The notes beneath the pieces were generated by a model, which was not told the origin of the DNA, searched no databases, and saw nothing but the letters and a program-made list of their open reading frames with translations. From Homarus americanus (lineage: Eukaryota; Arthropoda; Malacostraca; Decapoda; Nephropidae), in assembly GCF_018991925.1 (NCBI RefSeq), contig NW_024748870.1:4107436-4171435 (forward strand): DNA of 64,000 nucleotides, written 5' to 3'. A program made the position numbers and the translations under genes. Positions 1-12,202 of this stretch are shown here, piece after piece. Each line of letters starts with the position of its first letter. Position 1 is the stretch's first letter.

Positions 1-125
1 GGTTGAGGTGGGGTGGGGGGTTGAGGTGGGGTGGTGAGGTGGGGTGGGGGTGGGGGGTGGTGAGGTGGGGTGGTGGAGGTGGGAAGGGGGTGGGGGGTGG
101 TGAGGTGAGGTGGTGAGGTGGGGAA
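1..125. repeat. G-rich GGTGAGGTGGGG minisatellite
   Basis: The tract is an irregular tandem array of GGTGAGGTGGGG-like units with many single-base indels. It is truncated by the window edge and runs directly into TTAGG repeats. No coding signal is visible. Confidence 0.8.
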
Positions 126-170
126 GGTTAGGTTAGGTTAGGTTAGGTTAGGTTAGGTTAGGTTAGGTTA
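126..170 (+). repeat. (GGTTA)9 arthropod telomere-type tract
   Basis: Nine perfect GGTTA units are seen, the TTAGG unit typical of arthropod telomeres. The tract is internal and short, so it is an interstitial telomere-like repeat and not a chromosome end. Confidence 0.9.
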
Positions 171-447
171 AGAGACGTGGTAGCTGAGTTAACATTCAAT
201 ACAGATAACATGTTAAAGACCCTGAGAAAAAAAAATGCTCATATTGTGGATACGAAAAGTTACCTTTATTCTATTGTGTCTGAGAGTGAGATGAGACACA
301 CCCAGGCGGAACTGTGGGTTAGTGACGTAAAACACAACGACAGAACGAGCACTCAACACCGCCAGCACGAGCAGTCAGTATCGCCTGGGGGTTATTCTTC
401 CCTCGTCGAGAGCAAATAGACATATATATGCAAGGCTCTTCTTTACC

Positions 448-450
<3 letters not shown>
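171..450. other. Single-copy stretch, no gene recognised
   Basis: An 80-codon open frame crosses this stretch, but it has no recognisable domain and no convincing splice sites. I see no promoter or RNA gene. Confidence 0.4.

Positions 451-516
<66 letters not shown>
451..516. repeat. (AG)33 microsatellite
   Basis: A perfect AG dinucleotide run. All frames across it stay open as Arg-Glu or Leu-Ser repeats, so open frames here are artefacts. Confidence 0.98.
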
Positions 517-517
<1 letters not shown>

Positions 518-1130
518 ACTGGCTGTTGCTTTAAAACTCTCTGAAGTCTTCAGGTTCGTGACATAAAAGCAGCGCCAGCACAAGCACTCAACCTCGCCTT
601 GGGGTCCCTTTCTACCTTGCAATAACACTCTAAAGCACTCACAACAAGGTACGTCAGACGAACGATCGACACTTATCTCCAGCAGGAACACCCGAGTGGT
701 AGAGAGGCGGCAGGTGTGTGTAAACCACGGATCATACCTCACACAGTCCGGATTTTCCCGGATTTTAACGTCAATTTTTTTTTTTCCTACGAGAGTATAC
801 AAAAGCACGGTAAGTTTAGCTACTGTCTCGATGCATTTTAGTCGTCATTTTCGTTACTGTATTCGTAGTTTAAGAGTAACAATTCGATATGTTCGTAGAT
901 ATCCATTTTAGAAATTACGACGTATAAATACTTGAAAATCCATCCTGGTGTTGGTTCAGTGAACTAGTTAGATAATGTTCAAACAATATTCTAGATAAGT
1001 GGAAATTATATCAAACTTATGAAGCTCTGAGAGATTGGCTGAGGTGTGAGACGAGACGGTAAGTGAGTGAATTATTGTGGATACCTTGAGTGTGTCTGTG
1101 AATTTGTGAGCTGAGGAATTTGTGAGTTTG
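517..1130. other. Single-copy stretch, no gene recognised
   Basis: The region is A+T-moderate and non-repetitive. A GTAAGT occurs near 811, but no acceptor or conserved frame goes with it. Nothing is supported as a gene. Confidence 0.4.
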
Positions 1131-1139
1131 TAAATTTGT

Positions 1140-1325
1140 CGTGACGGTGATGTTGGTGTTGGGGAAAGTAGTGGTGGTGATGGTGTTGGTGTTTGGGAGG
1201 TGGTGGTGATGGCGGTGGGAAGGTGGTGGGACTGGTGGTGTGGTAAACATGGTGGTGGTGATGGTGTTGGTGCTTGGGAGGAGGTGGTAGAGGAGGTGGT
1301 GGTGGTAGTGAGGTCGTGGATATAT
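1140..1325. repeat. GGTGGTGATGGTGTTGGTG repeat block
   Basis: Two similar copies of a GGT/GAT/GTT-rich segment (around 1163-1200 and 1248-1290) lie in a GGT-rich background, consistent with local duplication of simple sequence. Confidence 0.7.
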
Positions 1326-1379
1326 TGGGGAAGTGCCATGGGCTAAGAGTTAAGAAAAAAACTAATTAGCTGTGTGGTG

Positions 1380-1490
1380 TGCAGGTGGAGGTGGGGAGGA
1401 GCAGGTGAGGGAGAGGTGGGGAAGAGGCGAGGGCAGGGAGATGCAAGACGGTGAATTAAGGAGAGGGTAGAGAGGAGGAAGGAGGAAGTA
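1380..1490. repeat. GA/GGTGG-rich low-complexity
   Basis: Purine-rich sequence of GGAGGTGGGGA type without a fixed period. No gene is visible. Confidence 0.6.
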
Positions 1491-1538
1491 GGGTTAATTA
1501 TCCTGCTGCTGGACGCCTAGAGGAGATCTTATTGCCCC

Positions 1539-1662
<124 letters not shown>

Positions 1663-1679
1663 AGGTAGTACATGCTGGT

Positions 1680-1795
1680 GGAGGGGAGGGGTCGCAGGTG
1701 AAGGGGTCGTAGATGGGGTCATAGATGGGGGTTGTGTGGGTGTCGTAAGTGAAGGGGGTCGTAGATAGGGATCGTAAGTAGGGTCGTACTTAAGG
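1680..1795. repeat. GGGGTCGTAGAT-type short minisatellite
   Basis: Degenerate units containing GGGGTCGTAG(A/T) repeat about six times at irregular 15-25 bp spacing. Confidence 0.65.
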
Positions 1796-1879
1796 TGGAA
1801 ATACAAAGAAAAATACTGAATTTCTGACTGATTCAAGTTGCTTCAAAACGTAGAAGGTAAGGAAGTCTTAATTTGGGGA

Positions 1880-2160
1880 GATAAGAACAGGAGGAGGAAG
1901 AGGCGGAGGAAGGGGGAGGGGGAAGAGGAAGTGGAGAGGGAGAAGCAGGGGCTGGGAGGAGGAGCAGCAGCAGAAGTGGGGGAAGGAGCTAGGGAAGCTA
2001 AGGAGGAGAAGAAAGAGGGGAACGAGTGTTAGGACAAATGAAAGGAAACGAATGGAAAACAGAAGAAATGGAAAAGAGAGATATGAGAAGAAAACTAAAG
2101 AACATGGAGATGAATCGAGACGAAGAAAATGGAGAAGAAAGAGGTTGAATGGAAAAGGGA
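1880..2160. repeat. GA-rich low-complexity tract
   Basis: Strongly purine-biased GGAGGAAG/GAGAAG sequence without a fixed repeat unit. The open frames through it are Glu/Lys/Arg- or Ser/Phe/Leu-rich composition artefacts. Confidence 0.6.
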
Positions 2161-2328
2161 AGCGAAGGAAGGCAATAGGTCGTCTGCTTCCTGAATAAAC
2201 ACAGCTTATGGCCGCGAGCAGAAGTAATCCAGAGGCGGCTCTTGGACACCCATGGCAGGCGGGGAGGACGGATGGGTGGGTGGGCGACCGATCACAGTGA
2301 AGGAGTGAGTGTCTGGGTTGGCTGAGGA

Positions 2329-2587
2329 GTGACACCAAGGGCGAGATGGAAGGAGGGGAAGGTAGAGAGGAAGGACAAGGAAGGAGGAGGAAGAGGAAGA
2401 AATCTTGTGGAGGGGGCTGCAGGGACTATCGACGACGCATCAAGTCTGTCACACGCTGCCACCAGGGTCGTGATTCTCCGTCTGTGCCAGCAGGAGGAGG
2501 AGGAGGAAGACGAGGAGGAAGAGGAGGAAGAACAGGAGGAGGGCGCCCTGAGATCTTCTACACGTTGGTTATCAGCTGAAAATGAAG
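2329..2587 (+). CDS. Possible acidic exon ending at a GTAAGT donor (weak)
   Basis: An 86-codon frame is rich in Glu/Asp (an EEEEEDEEEEEEEQEE run) and ends in a textbook splice donor, AAG followed by GTAAGT at 2588-2593. Exon phase at the donor would be 1. No clear acceptor or domain was found, and GGA/GGAGGA repeats alone can produce the acidic run. The donor is the only real support. I do not recognise a family and consider a chance frame more likely than a gene. Confidence 0.18.
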
Positions 2588-2639
2588 GTAAGTGACCTGG
2601 TCCACCTGTATGTGGGACCTGAGATCCACGCGGGTACTG

Positions 2640-2875
2640 GGAGATGAGGAGGTGACGGGCTGGGAAGACAGGAAGGTGACGGCGTGGGAGACGGAGAAAG
2701 GACGGCGGGACGGAGAAAGGTGACGGCGGGGAGAGAGGAGAAGGTGACGGGCGTGGGAGACGGAGAAAGGTGACGGGCGTGGGAGCGGAGAAGGTGACGG
2801 CGGAGACAGGGGAAGGGTGGCGTGGGAGGGAGGGGAAGGAGGGATGGCGTGGTGGGAGGGCAGAGGATGGCGTGT
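2640..2875. repeat. GAGAAAGGTGACGGCGTGGGAGACG minisatellite
   Basis: About eight degenerate copies of a 25-30 bp unit containing GGAGAAAGGTGACGG are visible, grading into the GGTGGT satellite on the right. Confidence 0.75.
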
Positions 2876-5800
2876 GGTGGTGGTAGTGGAGTGGGTGGTG
2901 GTGGCAGGTGTGGTGGTGGTGGTGAGGTGTGGTGGTGGTGGTGGTAGATGTGGTGGTGGTGGTAGCGGAGTGTGGTGGTGGTGGTGGTAGCGGAGTGTGG
3001 TGGTGGTGTGTGGAGTGTGGTGGTGGTAGCAGGTGTGGTGGTGGTGGTGGTAGCGGAGTGTGGTGGTGGTGGTGGGTGGTAGCGGGTGTGGTGGTGGTGT
3101 GTGGGTGTGGTGGTGGTGGCGGGTGTGGTGGTGGTGGTGGTAGCGGAGTGTGGTGGTGGTGGTGGTGGAGGAGTGTGAGGAGATGGTGGTGGTGGTGGTA
3201 GCGGAGTGTGGTGGTGAGGTGGTAGCGGAGTGTGGTGGTGGTACGGGGTGGTGGTGGTGGTGGTGGAGTGTGGTGGTGGTGGTGGTGGCAGTGTGGTGGT
3301 GGTGGTGGTGGTAGCGGGTGTGGTGGAGTGGTGTGAGTGGTGGCAGCGGAGTGTGGTGGTGGTGGTAGCGGGTGTGGTGGTGGTGGTAGCCTGGGTGGGT
3401 GGTGGTAGCGGTGTGGTGGTGTGGGTGGTGGTGGTGGTAGCCGGTGTGGTGTGGTGGTGGTGGTGGGTGTGGTGAGGTGGTGGTGTGGTGGTAGCGGGTG
3501 TGGTGGTGTGGGTGTGGTGGTGAGTAGTAGCGGGTGTGAGGTGGTGGTGGTGGTAGCGGAGTGTGGTGGTAGTAGCGGGTGGGGTGATGGTAGCGGTGTG
3601 TGGTGGTGAGGTGGTGGAGTGTGGTGGTGGTAGCGGAGTGGGGTGGTGGTGGCGGTGGTGTTGGTGGGTGTGGTGGTGGTGGTGGTGGTGGGTGTGGTGG
3701 TGGTGGTGAGTGTGGTGGTGTGGTGGTGGTGGGGCTGGAGTGGTGGTGGTGGTGGTGTGGTGGTGTGTGGTGGTGGTGGCAGTGTGTGGTGGTGGTGGTA
3801 GGGGTGTGGTGGTGAGGTGGGTAGGTGTGGTGGTGGTAGCGGAGTGGGGTGATGGTGGTAGCGGAGTGTGGTGGTGGTAGCGGAGTGTGAGGTGGTGGTG
3901 GTAGCGGAGTGTGGTGGTGGTGGTGGTGGTGGTGGTAGCGGAGTGTGGTGGTGGTGGTGGTAGCGGGTGTGGTGTGAGGGTGAGGTGGTGAGTGGTAGCG
4001 GAGTGTGGTGGTGGTAGTAGCGGTGGGGGTGATGGTAGCGGTGTGTGGTGGTGGTGGTGGAGTGTGGTGGTGGTAGCGGTGAGGTGGTAGCAGGTGTGGT
4101 GGTGGTGGTGGAGTGATGGTGGTTGTAGTGGGTGTGGTGGTGTGAGGTGGGGTGATGGTGGTAGCGGAGTGTGGTGGTGGTGGTAGCGGAGTGTGGTGGT
4201 GGTGATGTGATGGTGTGATGGAGTGGGGAGGGGTGGTAGCGGGTGTGGTGGTGGTAGCGGAGTGTGGTTGGTAGGTGGTGGAGTGGGATGGTGGTAGCGG
4301 AGTGGGAGGGTGTGGCAGGTGTGGTGAGGTGGTAGCGGAGTGGGGTGATGGTGGTAGCAGGTGTGGTGGTGTGAGTGTGGTGGTGGTGGAGTGTGGTGGT
4401 GGTAGCAGGTGGGGTGATGGTGGTAGCGGAGTGGGGTGATGGTGGTGGCAGTGTGGTGGTGGTANNNNNNNNNNNNNNNNNNNNNNNNNNNNNNNNNNNN
4501 NNNNNNNNNNNNNNNNNNNNNNNNNNNNNNNNNNNNNNNNNNNNNNNNNNNNNNNNNNNNNNNNGCAGTGTGGGTGATGGTGGAGTGGCGGGAGTGTGGT
4601 GGAGTGAGCAGGTGCGGTGATGGTGGTAGCGGTGTGGTGGTGGTAGCGGAGTGGGGTGATGGTGGTAGCGGTGGGTGGTGGTAGCGGAGTGGGGTGATGG
4701 TGGTAGTGGTGGTGGGGTGATGGTGTGGAGGTGTGGTGGTGGTAGCAGGTGGGGTGATGGTGGTAGCAGGTGTGAGGTGGTGTGGTAGCAGGTGGGGTGA
4801 TGGTGGTAGCGGGTGTGTGGTGGTGGTAGCGGAGTGGGGTGGTGGTGGTAGCGGGTGTGGTGGTGGTAGCGGGTGTGGTGGTGGTAGCAGGTGTGGTGGT
4901 GGTGGTGAGGGTGGTGGTGGTGGTGGGGTGATGGTGGTAGCAGGTGTGGTGGTGGTAGCAGGTGGGGTGATGAGGTGGTGGCAGGTGTGGTGAGGTGTGG
5001 TAGCAGGTGGGAGTGAGGGTGGTAGGGTGTGGTGGGTGAGTGGTGGTGATGGTGGTGCGGGTGTGGTGGTGGTGGTGGAGTGATGGTGGTTGTGGTGTGG
5101 AGTGTGGTGGTGGTAGCGTGGGGTGATGGTGGCAGGTGTGGTGGTGGTAGTGGAGTGTGTGGTGGTGGTAGCAGGTGGGGTGATGGTGGTAGCGGAGTGT
5201 GGTGGTGGTGGTGGTGGAGTGTGTGAGGTGGGTAGGTGAGTGGTGTGCTGGAGTGTGGTGATACATGGTGTGGTGGTGGTAGCGGAGTGTGGTGGTGGTA
5301 GTAGCGGAGTGGGGTGGTGGTGCGTGGTGGTGGTGTGGTGGAGTGTGGTGGTGTGGTAGCGGAGTGGGGTGATGGTGGTAGCGGAGTGTGTGGTGGTGGT
5401 GAGGGTGGAGTGATGGTGGTTGTGGTTGAGGAGTGTGGTGGTGGTAGTGGAGTGGGGTGGTGGTGGTAGCAGATTGTGGTGGTGGTAGCGGAGTGTGGTG
5501 GTGGTGTGGTGGTGGCTGGAGTGGGAGGAGGGTGGTAGTGAGTGGGGTGATGGTAGCGGTGTGTGGTGGTGGTGGTGGAGTGTGGTGGTGGTGCTTGGTG
5601 GGGTGGTGGTGGTAGCGGGTGTGGTGGGTGGTAGCGGGTGGTGATGGTGGTAGCGGGTGTGGTGGTGTGAGGGTGGGGTGTTGTGGTGGTGGCAGGTGTT
5701 GTGGTGGTGGTGGGTGATGGTGGTTGTAGTGTGCGGGTGGTTGGGGTGTGGTGGTGGTGTCAGATGTGGTGAGTGGTGAGCGGAGTGTGGTGGTGGTGGC

Positions 5801-7760
5801 AGGTGTGGTGATGGTAGCGGTGTGTGGTGGGTGGTGGTGGAGTGTGGTGGTGGTAGCGGAGTGGGGTGATGGTGGTAGCAGGTGTGAGGTGGTGGTAGCA
5901 GGTGTGGTGGTGGTGTGGAGTGTGGTGGTGGTAGTGGAGTGGGGTGATGGTGGTAGTGGAGTGTGGTGGTGGTGGTGAGGTGGTAGCGGGTGTGGTGGTG
6001 GTGGTAGTGTGGTGGTGAGAATTGGTGGTGGTGGTGGTAGCGGGTGTGGTGGTGGTGGTGGTAGCGGGTGTGGTGTGGTGGTGGTGGTGGTGTTGGTGGT
6101 AGTGGAGTGTGGTGGTGGTAGTAGCGGAGTGGGGGTGGTAGCGGTGTGTGGTGGTGGTGGTGGTGGAGTGTGGTGGTGAGGTGGGGTGATGGTGTGCTGG
6201 AGTGTGGTGGTGGTGGTGGGTGGTGGTGGTAGCGGAGTGTGGTGGTGGTGGGTGGGGTGGTGGTAGCGTGTGTGGTGGTGGGTGTGGTGTGGTGTGCAGG
6301 GGAGGGTGGTAGTGGGTGTGTGGTGGTGGTAGCAGGTGTGGTGGTGGTGGTGGAGTGGGGTGATGGTGGTGGCAGGTGTGGTGGTGGTAGGGTGTGAGGT
6401 GGTGGTAGAGGTGGGGTGATGGTGGTGGCAGGTGGGGTGAGGTGGTAGCGGAGTGTGGTGGTCAGGTGTGGTGGTGGTAGCGGGTGGGAGGTGATGGTAG
6501 TGGAGTGTGGTGGTGGTAGGGGTGTGGTGGTGGTGGTGGGTGGGATGGTGGTATTGATTGGGTGGGAGGGGTGGTAGGTGTGGTGGTGGTAGCAGGTGGG
6601 GTGATGGTGGTGTGTGGTGGTGGTGGTGGGTGTGGTGGTGGTAGCGAGTGGGGTGATGGTGGTAGCGGAGTGTGGTGGTGGTAGCAGGTGGGGTGATGGT
6701 GGTAGCAGGTGTGGTGGTGGTAGTGGAGTGGGGTGATGATGGTAGCGGTGGTGGTGTGGTGGTAGCAGGTGGGGTGAGTGGTAGTGGGTGTGGTGTGGTG
6801 GTAGTGGAGTGATGGTGGTGGTGGTGGCGGGTGTGGTGGTGTGCTGGGTGGGGTGATGGTGTGTGAGTGTGGTGGTGGTGGTGGAGTGTGGTGGTGGTGG
6901 CGGGTGTGGGTGGTGGTAGGTGTGGTGGTGGTGGCGGAGTGGGGTGATGGTAGCGGTGTGTGTGGTGGTGGTGGTGAAGTGTGGTGTGGTGTGGTGGCGG
7001 GTGGGGTGATGGTGGTAGCGGAGTGTGGTGGTGGTAGCGGAGTGGGGTGGTGGTGTGGGTGTGGTGGTGGTGGTGGAGTGATGGTGGTTGTGGTGCGGAG
7101 TGTGGTGGTGGTAGCGGAGTGGGTGATGGTGGTGGTGGGTGTGGTGGTGGTAGCGGTGGGGGTGATGGTGGTAGCAGGTGTGGTGGTGGTGAGTGGGGTG
7201 ATGGTGAGGTGGAGTGATGGTGGTGGTGGTTGCGGGTGTGGTGGTGGTGGTGGCGGAGTGGGGTGATGGCCAGCGGTGTGTGGTGGTGGTGGTGAGTGTG
7301 GTGAGGTGGTGGCGGAGTGGTGTGATGGTGGTAGCGGGTGTGGTGGTGGTAGCGGGTGGGGTGATGGTGGTGGCGTGGTGGTGGTGGTGGAGTGATGGTG
7401 GAGTGGTAGCAGTGTGGTGGTGGTAGGTGGGGGTGATGGTGGTAGCTGGTGTGGTGGTGGTGGTGGTGGAGCGATGGTGGTAGTGGTCAGGTGGTGGTGG
7501 TGGTAGGTGGTGATGGTGGTAGCGGGTGGTGGTGGTGAGGTGGAGGTGGTGGTGGTAGCGGAGTGTGGTGGTGGTGGTGGTAGAGTGTGGTGGTGGTGGC
7601 GGAGTGGTGGTGTAGCGGAGTGTGGTGAGGTGGAAGCGGAGTGTGTGGTGGTGGTGGTAGAGTGTGGTGGTGGTAGCGGAGTGGGAGGGTGGTGGTAGGC
7701 GTGGTAGTGGTAGCGGAGGGGTGATGGTGGTAGCGACGTGGTGGTAGTAGTGGAGTGAAT
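2876..7760. repeat. GGTGGTGGTAGCGGAGTGT satellite block (~4.9 kb)
   Basis: Nearly 5 kb consists of (GGT)n interspersed with AGCGGAGTGT, AGCGGGTGT and AGCGGAGTGGGGTGAT variants. The period is irregular at about 20-27 bp, and the true array is longer than shown because of the N gap. The minus strand is pyrimidine/C-rich and stays open as His/Pro/Thr-rich pseudo-proteins of up to ~1,900 codons, which are composition artefacts. The guanine density makes G-quadruplex formation on the + strand likely (inference). Confidence 0.95.
4465..4564. other. Assembly gap (100 N)
   Basis: Exactly 100 unknown bases lie inside the GGTGGT satellite. This is the usual placeholder length for a gap of unknown size. 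Confidence 0.99.
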
Positions 7761-7834
7761 GCCGCCCAACAGAGCTTAATCTGGCAGCAAATATCCAATG
7801 CAAGAAGGAGCGGCCAAAGTTGTAGAGACAGGAG

Positions 7835-8215
7835 AGAGAGGGAAAGAGGGATGAGGAGAGGGGGAAAGAGGGAGAGGGAAGGGGAGGGATGAGAGGGAGG
7901 AAGTGAGGGATGGGGAGAGGGGAAGTGAGGGATGAGGGAGGGGAAGGAAGGATGAGGGAGAGTGAGGGATGAGGGAGAGAGGGAAGTGAGGGATGAGGGA
8001 GAGGGGAAGTGAGGGGTGAGGGAGAGGATGAGGGAGAGGGAGAAGTGAGGATGAGGGAGGGAAGTGAGGGATGAGGGAGAGGGAAGGAAGGATGAGGGAG
8101 AGGGAAGTGAGGGAGAGGGAAGTGAGGGATGAGGGAAAAGGGGAAAGAGAGGGATGAGGGAAAGGGGAAGTGAGGGATGAGGAAGTGAGGATGAGGGAGG
8201 AAGTGAGGGATGAGG
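7835..8215. repeat. GAGGGATGAGGGAGAGGGAAGT satellite
   Basis: About 17 degenerate copies of a ~22-bp purine unit, GAGGGATGAGGGAGAGG(G)AAGT. It follows the GGTGGT satellite after about 75 bp of single-copy DNA. Confidence 0.9.
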
Positions 8216-8485
8216 GGGCGGTGATCTAGGTCATATTGGACACACTGGTGCAAGACAAGGAAGTGAACTGGGTTATGGATGACGCTTCGTGTTATGCCGT
8301 GTTGTGTTGGTTACAGGAGGTGGCCAGAGCCTCAGCCACGCTCCAAGAGGCTATAACGCTGGACGGTAACGAAGAAAAGAATTGATTATGGATCTGGCCT
8401 GAGGCCTTGTGGTAAAATTATATACTAAAGTTTGCTTAAAAAATATTTGGCGAGTTGTTCGACTTATCGCGTCGGGAAGTGCTCC

Positions 8486-8635
<150 letters not shown>

Positions 8636-9680
8636 CAGAAGCACAAGCACATAATATGCACACATACAAAGCCAAAAAGGCACATACATACACAAGACCG
8701 TATACCACGGTCGTGACGTCTTCCTCAGAGCTCTAACCCAGGAGCAGCCAGTGGTATGTAACCCCCCTCCCACCTCTCAACCCCCAGCTCTCCACCAAGA
8801 AACCAGGTCAAGGATTGTTGATCGACTCACCACAGTTGACACATAGCGACAATTTCAACTCGAAAAGAATGGAAACAAGTGTTGACAGTGGAAACACCAG
8901 TGAGATGCCAGACTTACGAGGGCGGAGGGTGATGCTGTCAACCAGAACCTATACCAGGTGAGACCAACGAAACCACGTGAACTGAGGCCGACAACACCCC
9001 GTGATCGTCCAGCTGTACAACACCACAGCTGCACCAGGGAGGGAGACAACACCCCGTGATCGTCCAGCTGTGCAACACCACAGCTGCACCAGGGAGGGAG
9101 ACAACATCCCGTGATCGTCCAGCTGTACAACACCACAGCTGCACCAGGGAGGAGACAACACCCCCGTGATCGTCCAGCTGTGCAACACCACAGCTGCACC
9201 ACAGGAGGGAGACAACACTGTGATCGTCCAGCTGCACAACACCACAGCTGCACCAGGGAGGAGACAACACCCCGTGATCGTCCAGCTGTACAACACCACA
9301 GCTGCACCAGGGAGGGAGACAACACCCCGTGATCGTCCAGCTGTGCAACACCACAGCTGCACCAGGGAAGGAGACAACATCCCGTGATCATCCAGCTGTA
9401 CAACACCACAGCTGCACCAGGGAGGGAGACAACATCCCGTTATCGTCCAGCTGTACAACACCACAGCTGCACCAGCACTAACACCAACCACAGCTAAAGT
9501 ACCAGACGTTAGTTAACCTGTAGTGTTCACCTCATGCTTCCTCCCGTGTTTGGACTGAGAGCCTTATGTTAAGTGACCCGCCCCCTACTATACCCTGATG
9601 TAATTTACGTAAACTCTGCCCATTGTATATTTTGTCCCAATAAACTTTAAATTATTATTATTAACAGTATTACAGATTGG
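8636..9680 (+). repeat. Composite repeat: body, 57-bp minisatellite, AATAAA, (ATT)n
   Basis: The order is: (CA)n on the left, about 350 bp of body, the 57-bp minisatellite, about 170 bp of unique sequence, TGTATATTTTGTCCCAATAA, (ATT)n at about 9651-9661, a short spacer, then (CA)n. The 3' motif TGTATATTTT...CAATAAAC...(ATT)n matches the end of the 33.4-kb and 52.7-kb repeat copies. The 5' body shares GGAGCAGCCAG and a CTC-ACCCC run with them. I infer a diverged member of the same architecture; an independent origin is possible. Confidence 0.45.
8990..9478. repeat. 57-bp minisatellite (CGTGATCGTCCAGCTGTACA...)
   Basis: Eight to nine copies of a ~57-bp unit, each carrying GATCGTCCAGCTG and CACAGCTGCACCAGGGAGG. 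Copies differ by few substitutions and small indels, so expansion is recent. CAGCTG palindromes occur twice per unit. Confidence 0.95.

Positions 9681-10300
<620 letters not shown>

Positions 10301-10330
<30 letters not shown>
10301..10330. repeat. (CTTT)n microsatellite
   Basis: Seven to eight perfect CTTT units. Confidence 0.95.
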
Positions 10331-10459
10331 CATACTACAGGAAGAGAAGTGGATGGAGGGATTGTGCTAATGAGTGGTCTTAGTGTGGAGGAGGGTGGAG
10401 GAGGAAGAGTGGAGGAAGAGGAATTGACTTGGAGGAGGATGGAGGAGAATGGAGGCTCT

Positions 10460-10715
10460 TGTTCCCTCTACCCTCCACCTCCTCTACCCTCCACTTCCTC
10501 TACCCTCCACCTCCTCTTCCCTCCACCTCCTCTACCCTCCACCTCCTCTACCCTCCACCTCCTCTTCCCTCCACCTCCTCTACCCTCCACCTCCTCTTCC
10601 CTCCACCTCCTCTACCCTCCACCTCCTCTTCCCTCCACCTCCTCTACCCTCCACCTCCTCTACCTCCACCTCCTCTTCCCTCCACCTCCCTCTTCCCTCC
10701 ACCTCCTCACAGTCT
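10460..10715. repeat. CTCTACCCTCCACCTC minisatellite
   Basis: Tandem 16-17 bp units alternating CTCTACCCTCCACCTC and CTCTTCCCTCCACCTC, about 15 copies. Ser/Pro/Thr-rich open frames over it are artefacts. Confidence 0.92.
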
Positions 10716-10899
10716 TTGTCCCTGTGACTGACACTTCGCCTCCTCCCTCCCTCTCCTTTCATTTTTCTTTCCTCTCCTACTCTCCACCATTTTTCACTCT
10801 CCTCGCTTCCCGCTTCTTTCCCCGTCCTCTTCCTCCCCACCTCCCTCCCCCTCCTCCCTCCTCCATACTTTGTCACTGGCGGCATTTGGGATTGTGGGA

Positions 10900-11150
10900 T
10901 TTGATAGCTAGAGGCAGGACCTCAGGGCTGTGGACTGGACCTCAGGGCTGTGGGACTGGACCTCAGGCTGTGGGACTGGACCTCAGGGCTGTGGGACTGA
11001 CCTAGGGCTGGGACTGGATCTAAGGCAGTAGGGCTGGATGTAAGGGTAGTAGGGCTGGATGTGAGGGCTGTAGGGATGGGTCAAGGGTTGTAGGACTGGA
11101 TCTAAGGGCTGTGGGGTTGGATCTAAGGGCTGTAGGGTTCGATGCATAGG
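10900..11150. repeat. GGGCTGTGGGACTGGACCTCA minisatellite
   Basis: About eleven degenerate 21-23 bp units of GGGCTGTGGGACTGGACCTC type. Similarity decays towards the right end. Confidence 0.88.
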
Positions 11151-11163
11151 CTACCCTGGACGG

Positions 11164-11165
<2 letters not shown>

Positions 11166-11215
<50 letters not shown>
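11166..11215. repeat. (GA)25 microsatellite
   Basis: A perfect GA run. Confidence 0.97.
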
Positions 11216-11218
<3 letters not shown>

Positions 11219-11254
11219 CTCTATTTATCTCTTCATATTCACACGTTTTATTAT

Positions 11255-11745
11255 CTATCTTTTTCTCTCTCCTTCACCATTTCTCTGTCTCTCCTCTCTT
11301 CGTCTTCGTCTTATCTCATCATTCTTCTTCTCCCTCCTCCTCCCTCCTTGTTCTCTCTAGCCTAAATGAGATGCCTAGGGCTGTGTTCTTCTCCTCCTCC
11401 TCCTCCTCTCGTACGTCTTCCTCCGTTTTCTCTCCTCTCTCTCCTCCTCCTCTCCCTCCGTCAATATATTTTCCTTCTATCCCTTTCTCCTTCTTTTTCT
11501 TCCTCCCCCTTGTTGCTGTGGCACTGTTGTATATCCCCCCCACCCCTCCTCTCTTCTTCTCTTCTCTCTCTCTCTCTCTCCTTCTCCTCTCTATACCTTC
11601 ATCCTTCTCCATCTATTCCTCCTCCTCTCTCTCTCTCTCTCTCTCTCTCTCCTTCCCTCCCTCTCTCTCTCTCTCCTTCCTTCTCCTCCTTCCTCCTCCT
11701 CCTCTTCCTCTTCGTCAGATCTTCCTATAATCGGTACAGAACGCT
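11255..11745. repeat. CT-rich low-complexity region
   Basis: About 490 bp of CTCC/TCTC-biased sequence including short pure (CT)n runs near 11560 and 11630. No defined unit; open frames on both strands are compositional. Confidence 0.85.
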
Positions 11746-11944
11746 GCTCAGTGCTCGCCTCCCTCCCATTGTAATTACTGGGGTAAGATCAGAGTGGTAA
11801 TCCAAAAAGTCAACAAACACACCTGGTAGCCTTCACATGGGGTCTCGCCAGGTGTAAAGGTCCAGGTTATGTCGACACCTGCTTGTTCTCGTGTAAGTCT
11901 TAGTGGTGCTTACACGTTTGGTTTGTATATGTGCACCTTCTTGT

Positions 11945-12095
11945 TCGTGGTGGGGGTGGGAGGTGGGGTTTAGGGGGTTGGTGGTGGGGGCTAGGGGTTT
12001 GGGGGGGGTGGGGTTGGTGGTGGGGAAGGTGGTGGGGTTGGTGGTGGGGTTGGTGGTGGGGTTGGTGGTGGGGGGGGGGGGTGGTGGTGATATTG
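11945..12095. repeat. GGTTGGTGGTGGG minisatellite
   Basis: A G-rich array of GGTTGGTGGTGGG units, most regular at about 12013-12070, ending in a poly-G run. Likely G-quadruplex prone (inference). Confidence 0.85.
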
Positions 12096-12140
12096 GGGTG
12101 GAGGGGGGGCTTTTCACCTCATGATTAATTAACCAAAGAA

Positions 12141-12202
12141 CCTAACCTAACCTAAACCTAACCTAACCTAACCTAACCTGACCTAACCTAACCTAATCTA
12201 AC
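12141..12202 (-). repeat. (CCTAA)n telomere-type tract
   Basis: About twelve CCTAA units with a few variants (CCTAAA, CCTGA, TCTAA), in reverse orientation to the tract at 126. Confidence 0.9.

Noticed and set aside
126..170. A true chromosome end at the left edge
   Set aside because: The TTAGG tract is only 45 bp and is flanked on both sides by ordinary sequence.
2572..8253. A 1,893-codon and a 902-codon minus-strand frame across the GGTGGT satellite
   Set aside because: They are His/Pro/Thr/Ser-only translations of a simple repeat and run through the N gap. Other frames and the opposite strand are equally open.
9640..9650. AATAAA in the 8.6-kb block as the end of a host gene
   Set aside because: The same CAATAAAC-(ATT)n context recurs at 34.2 and 52.7 kb as part of a repeat, so it is not evidence for a host transcript.
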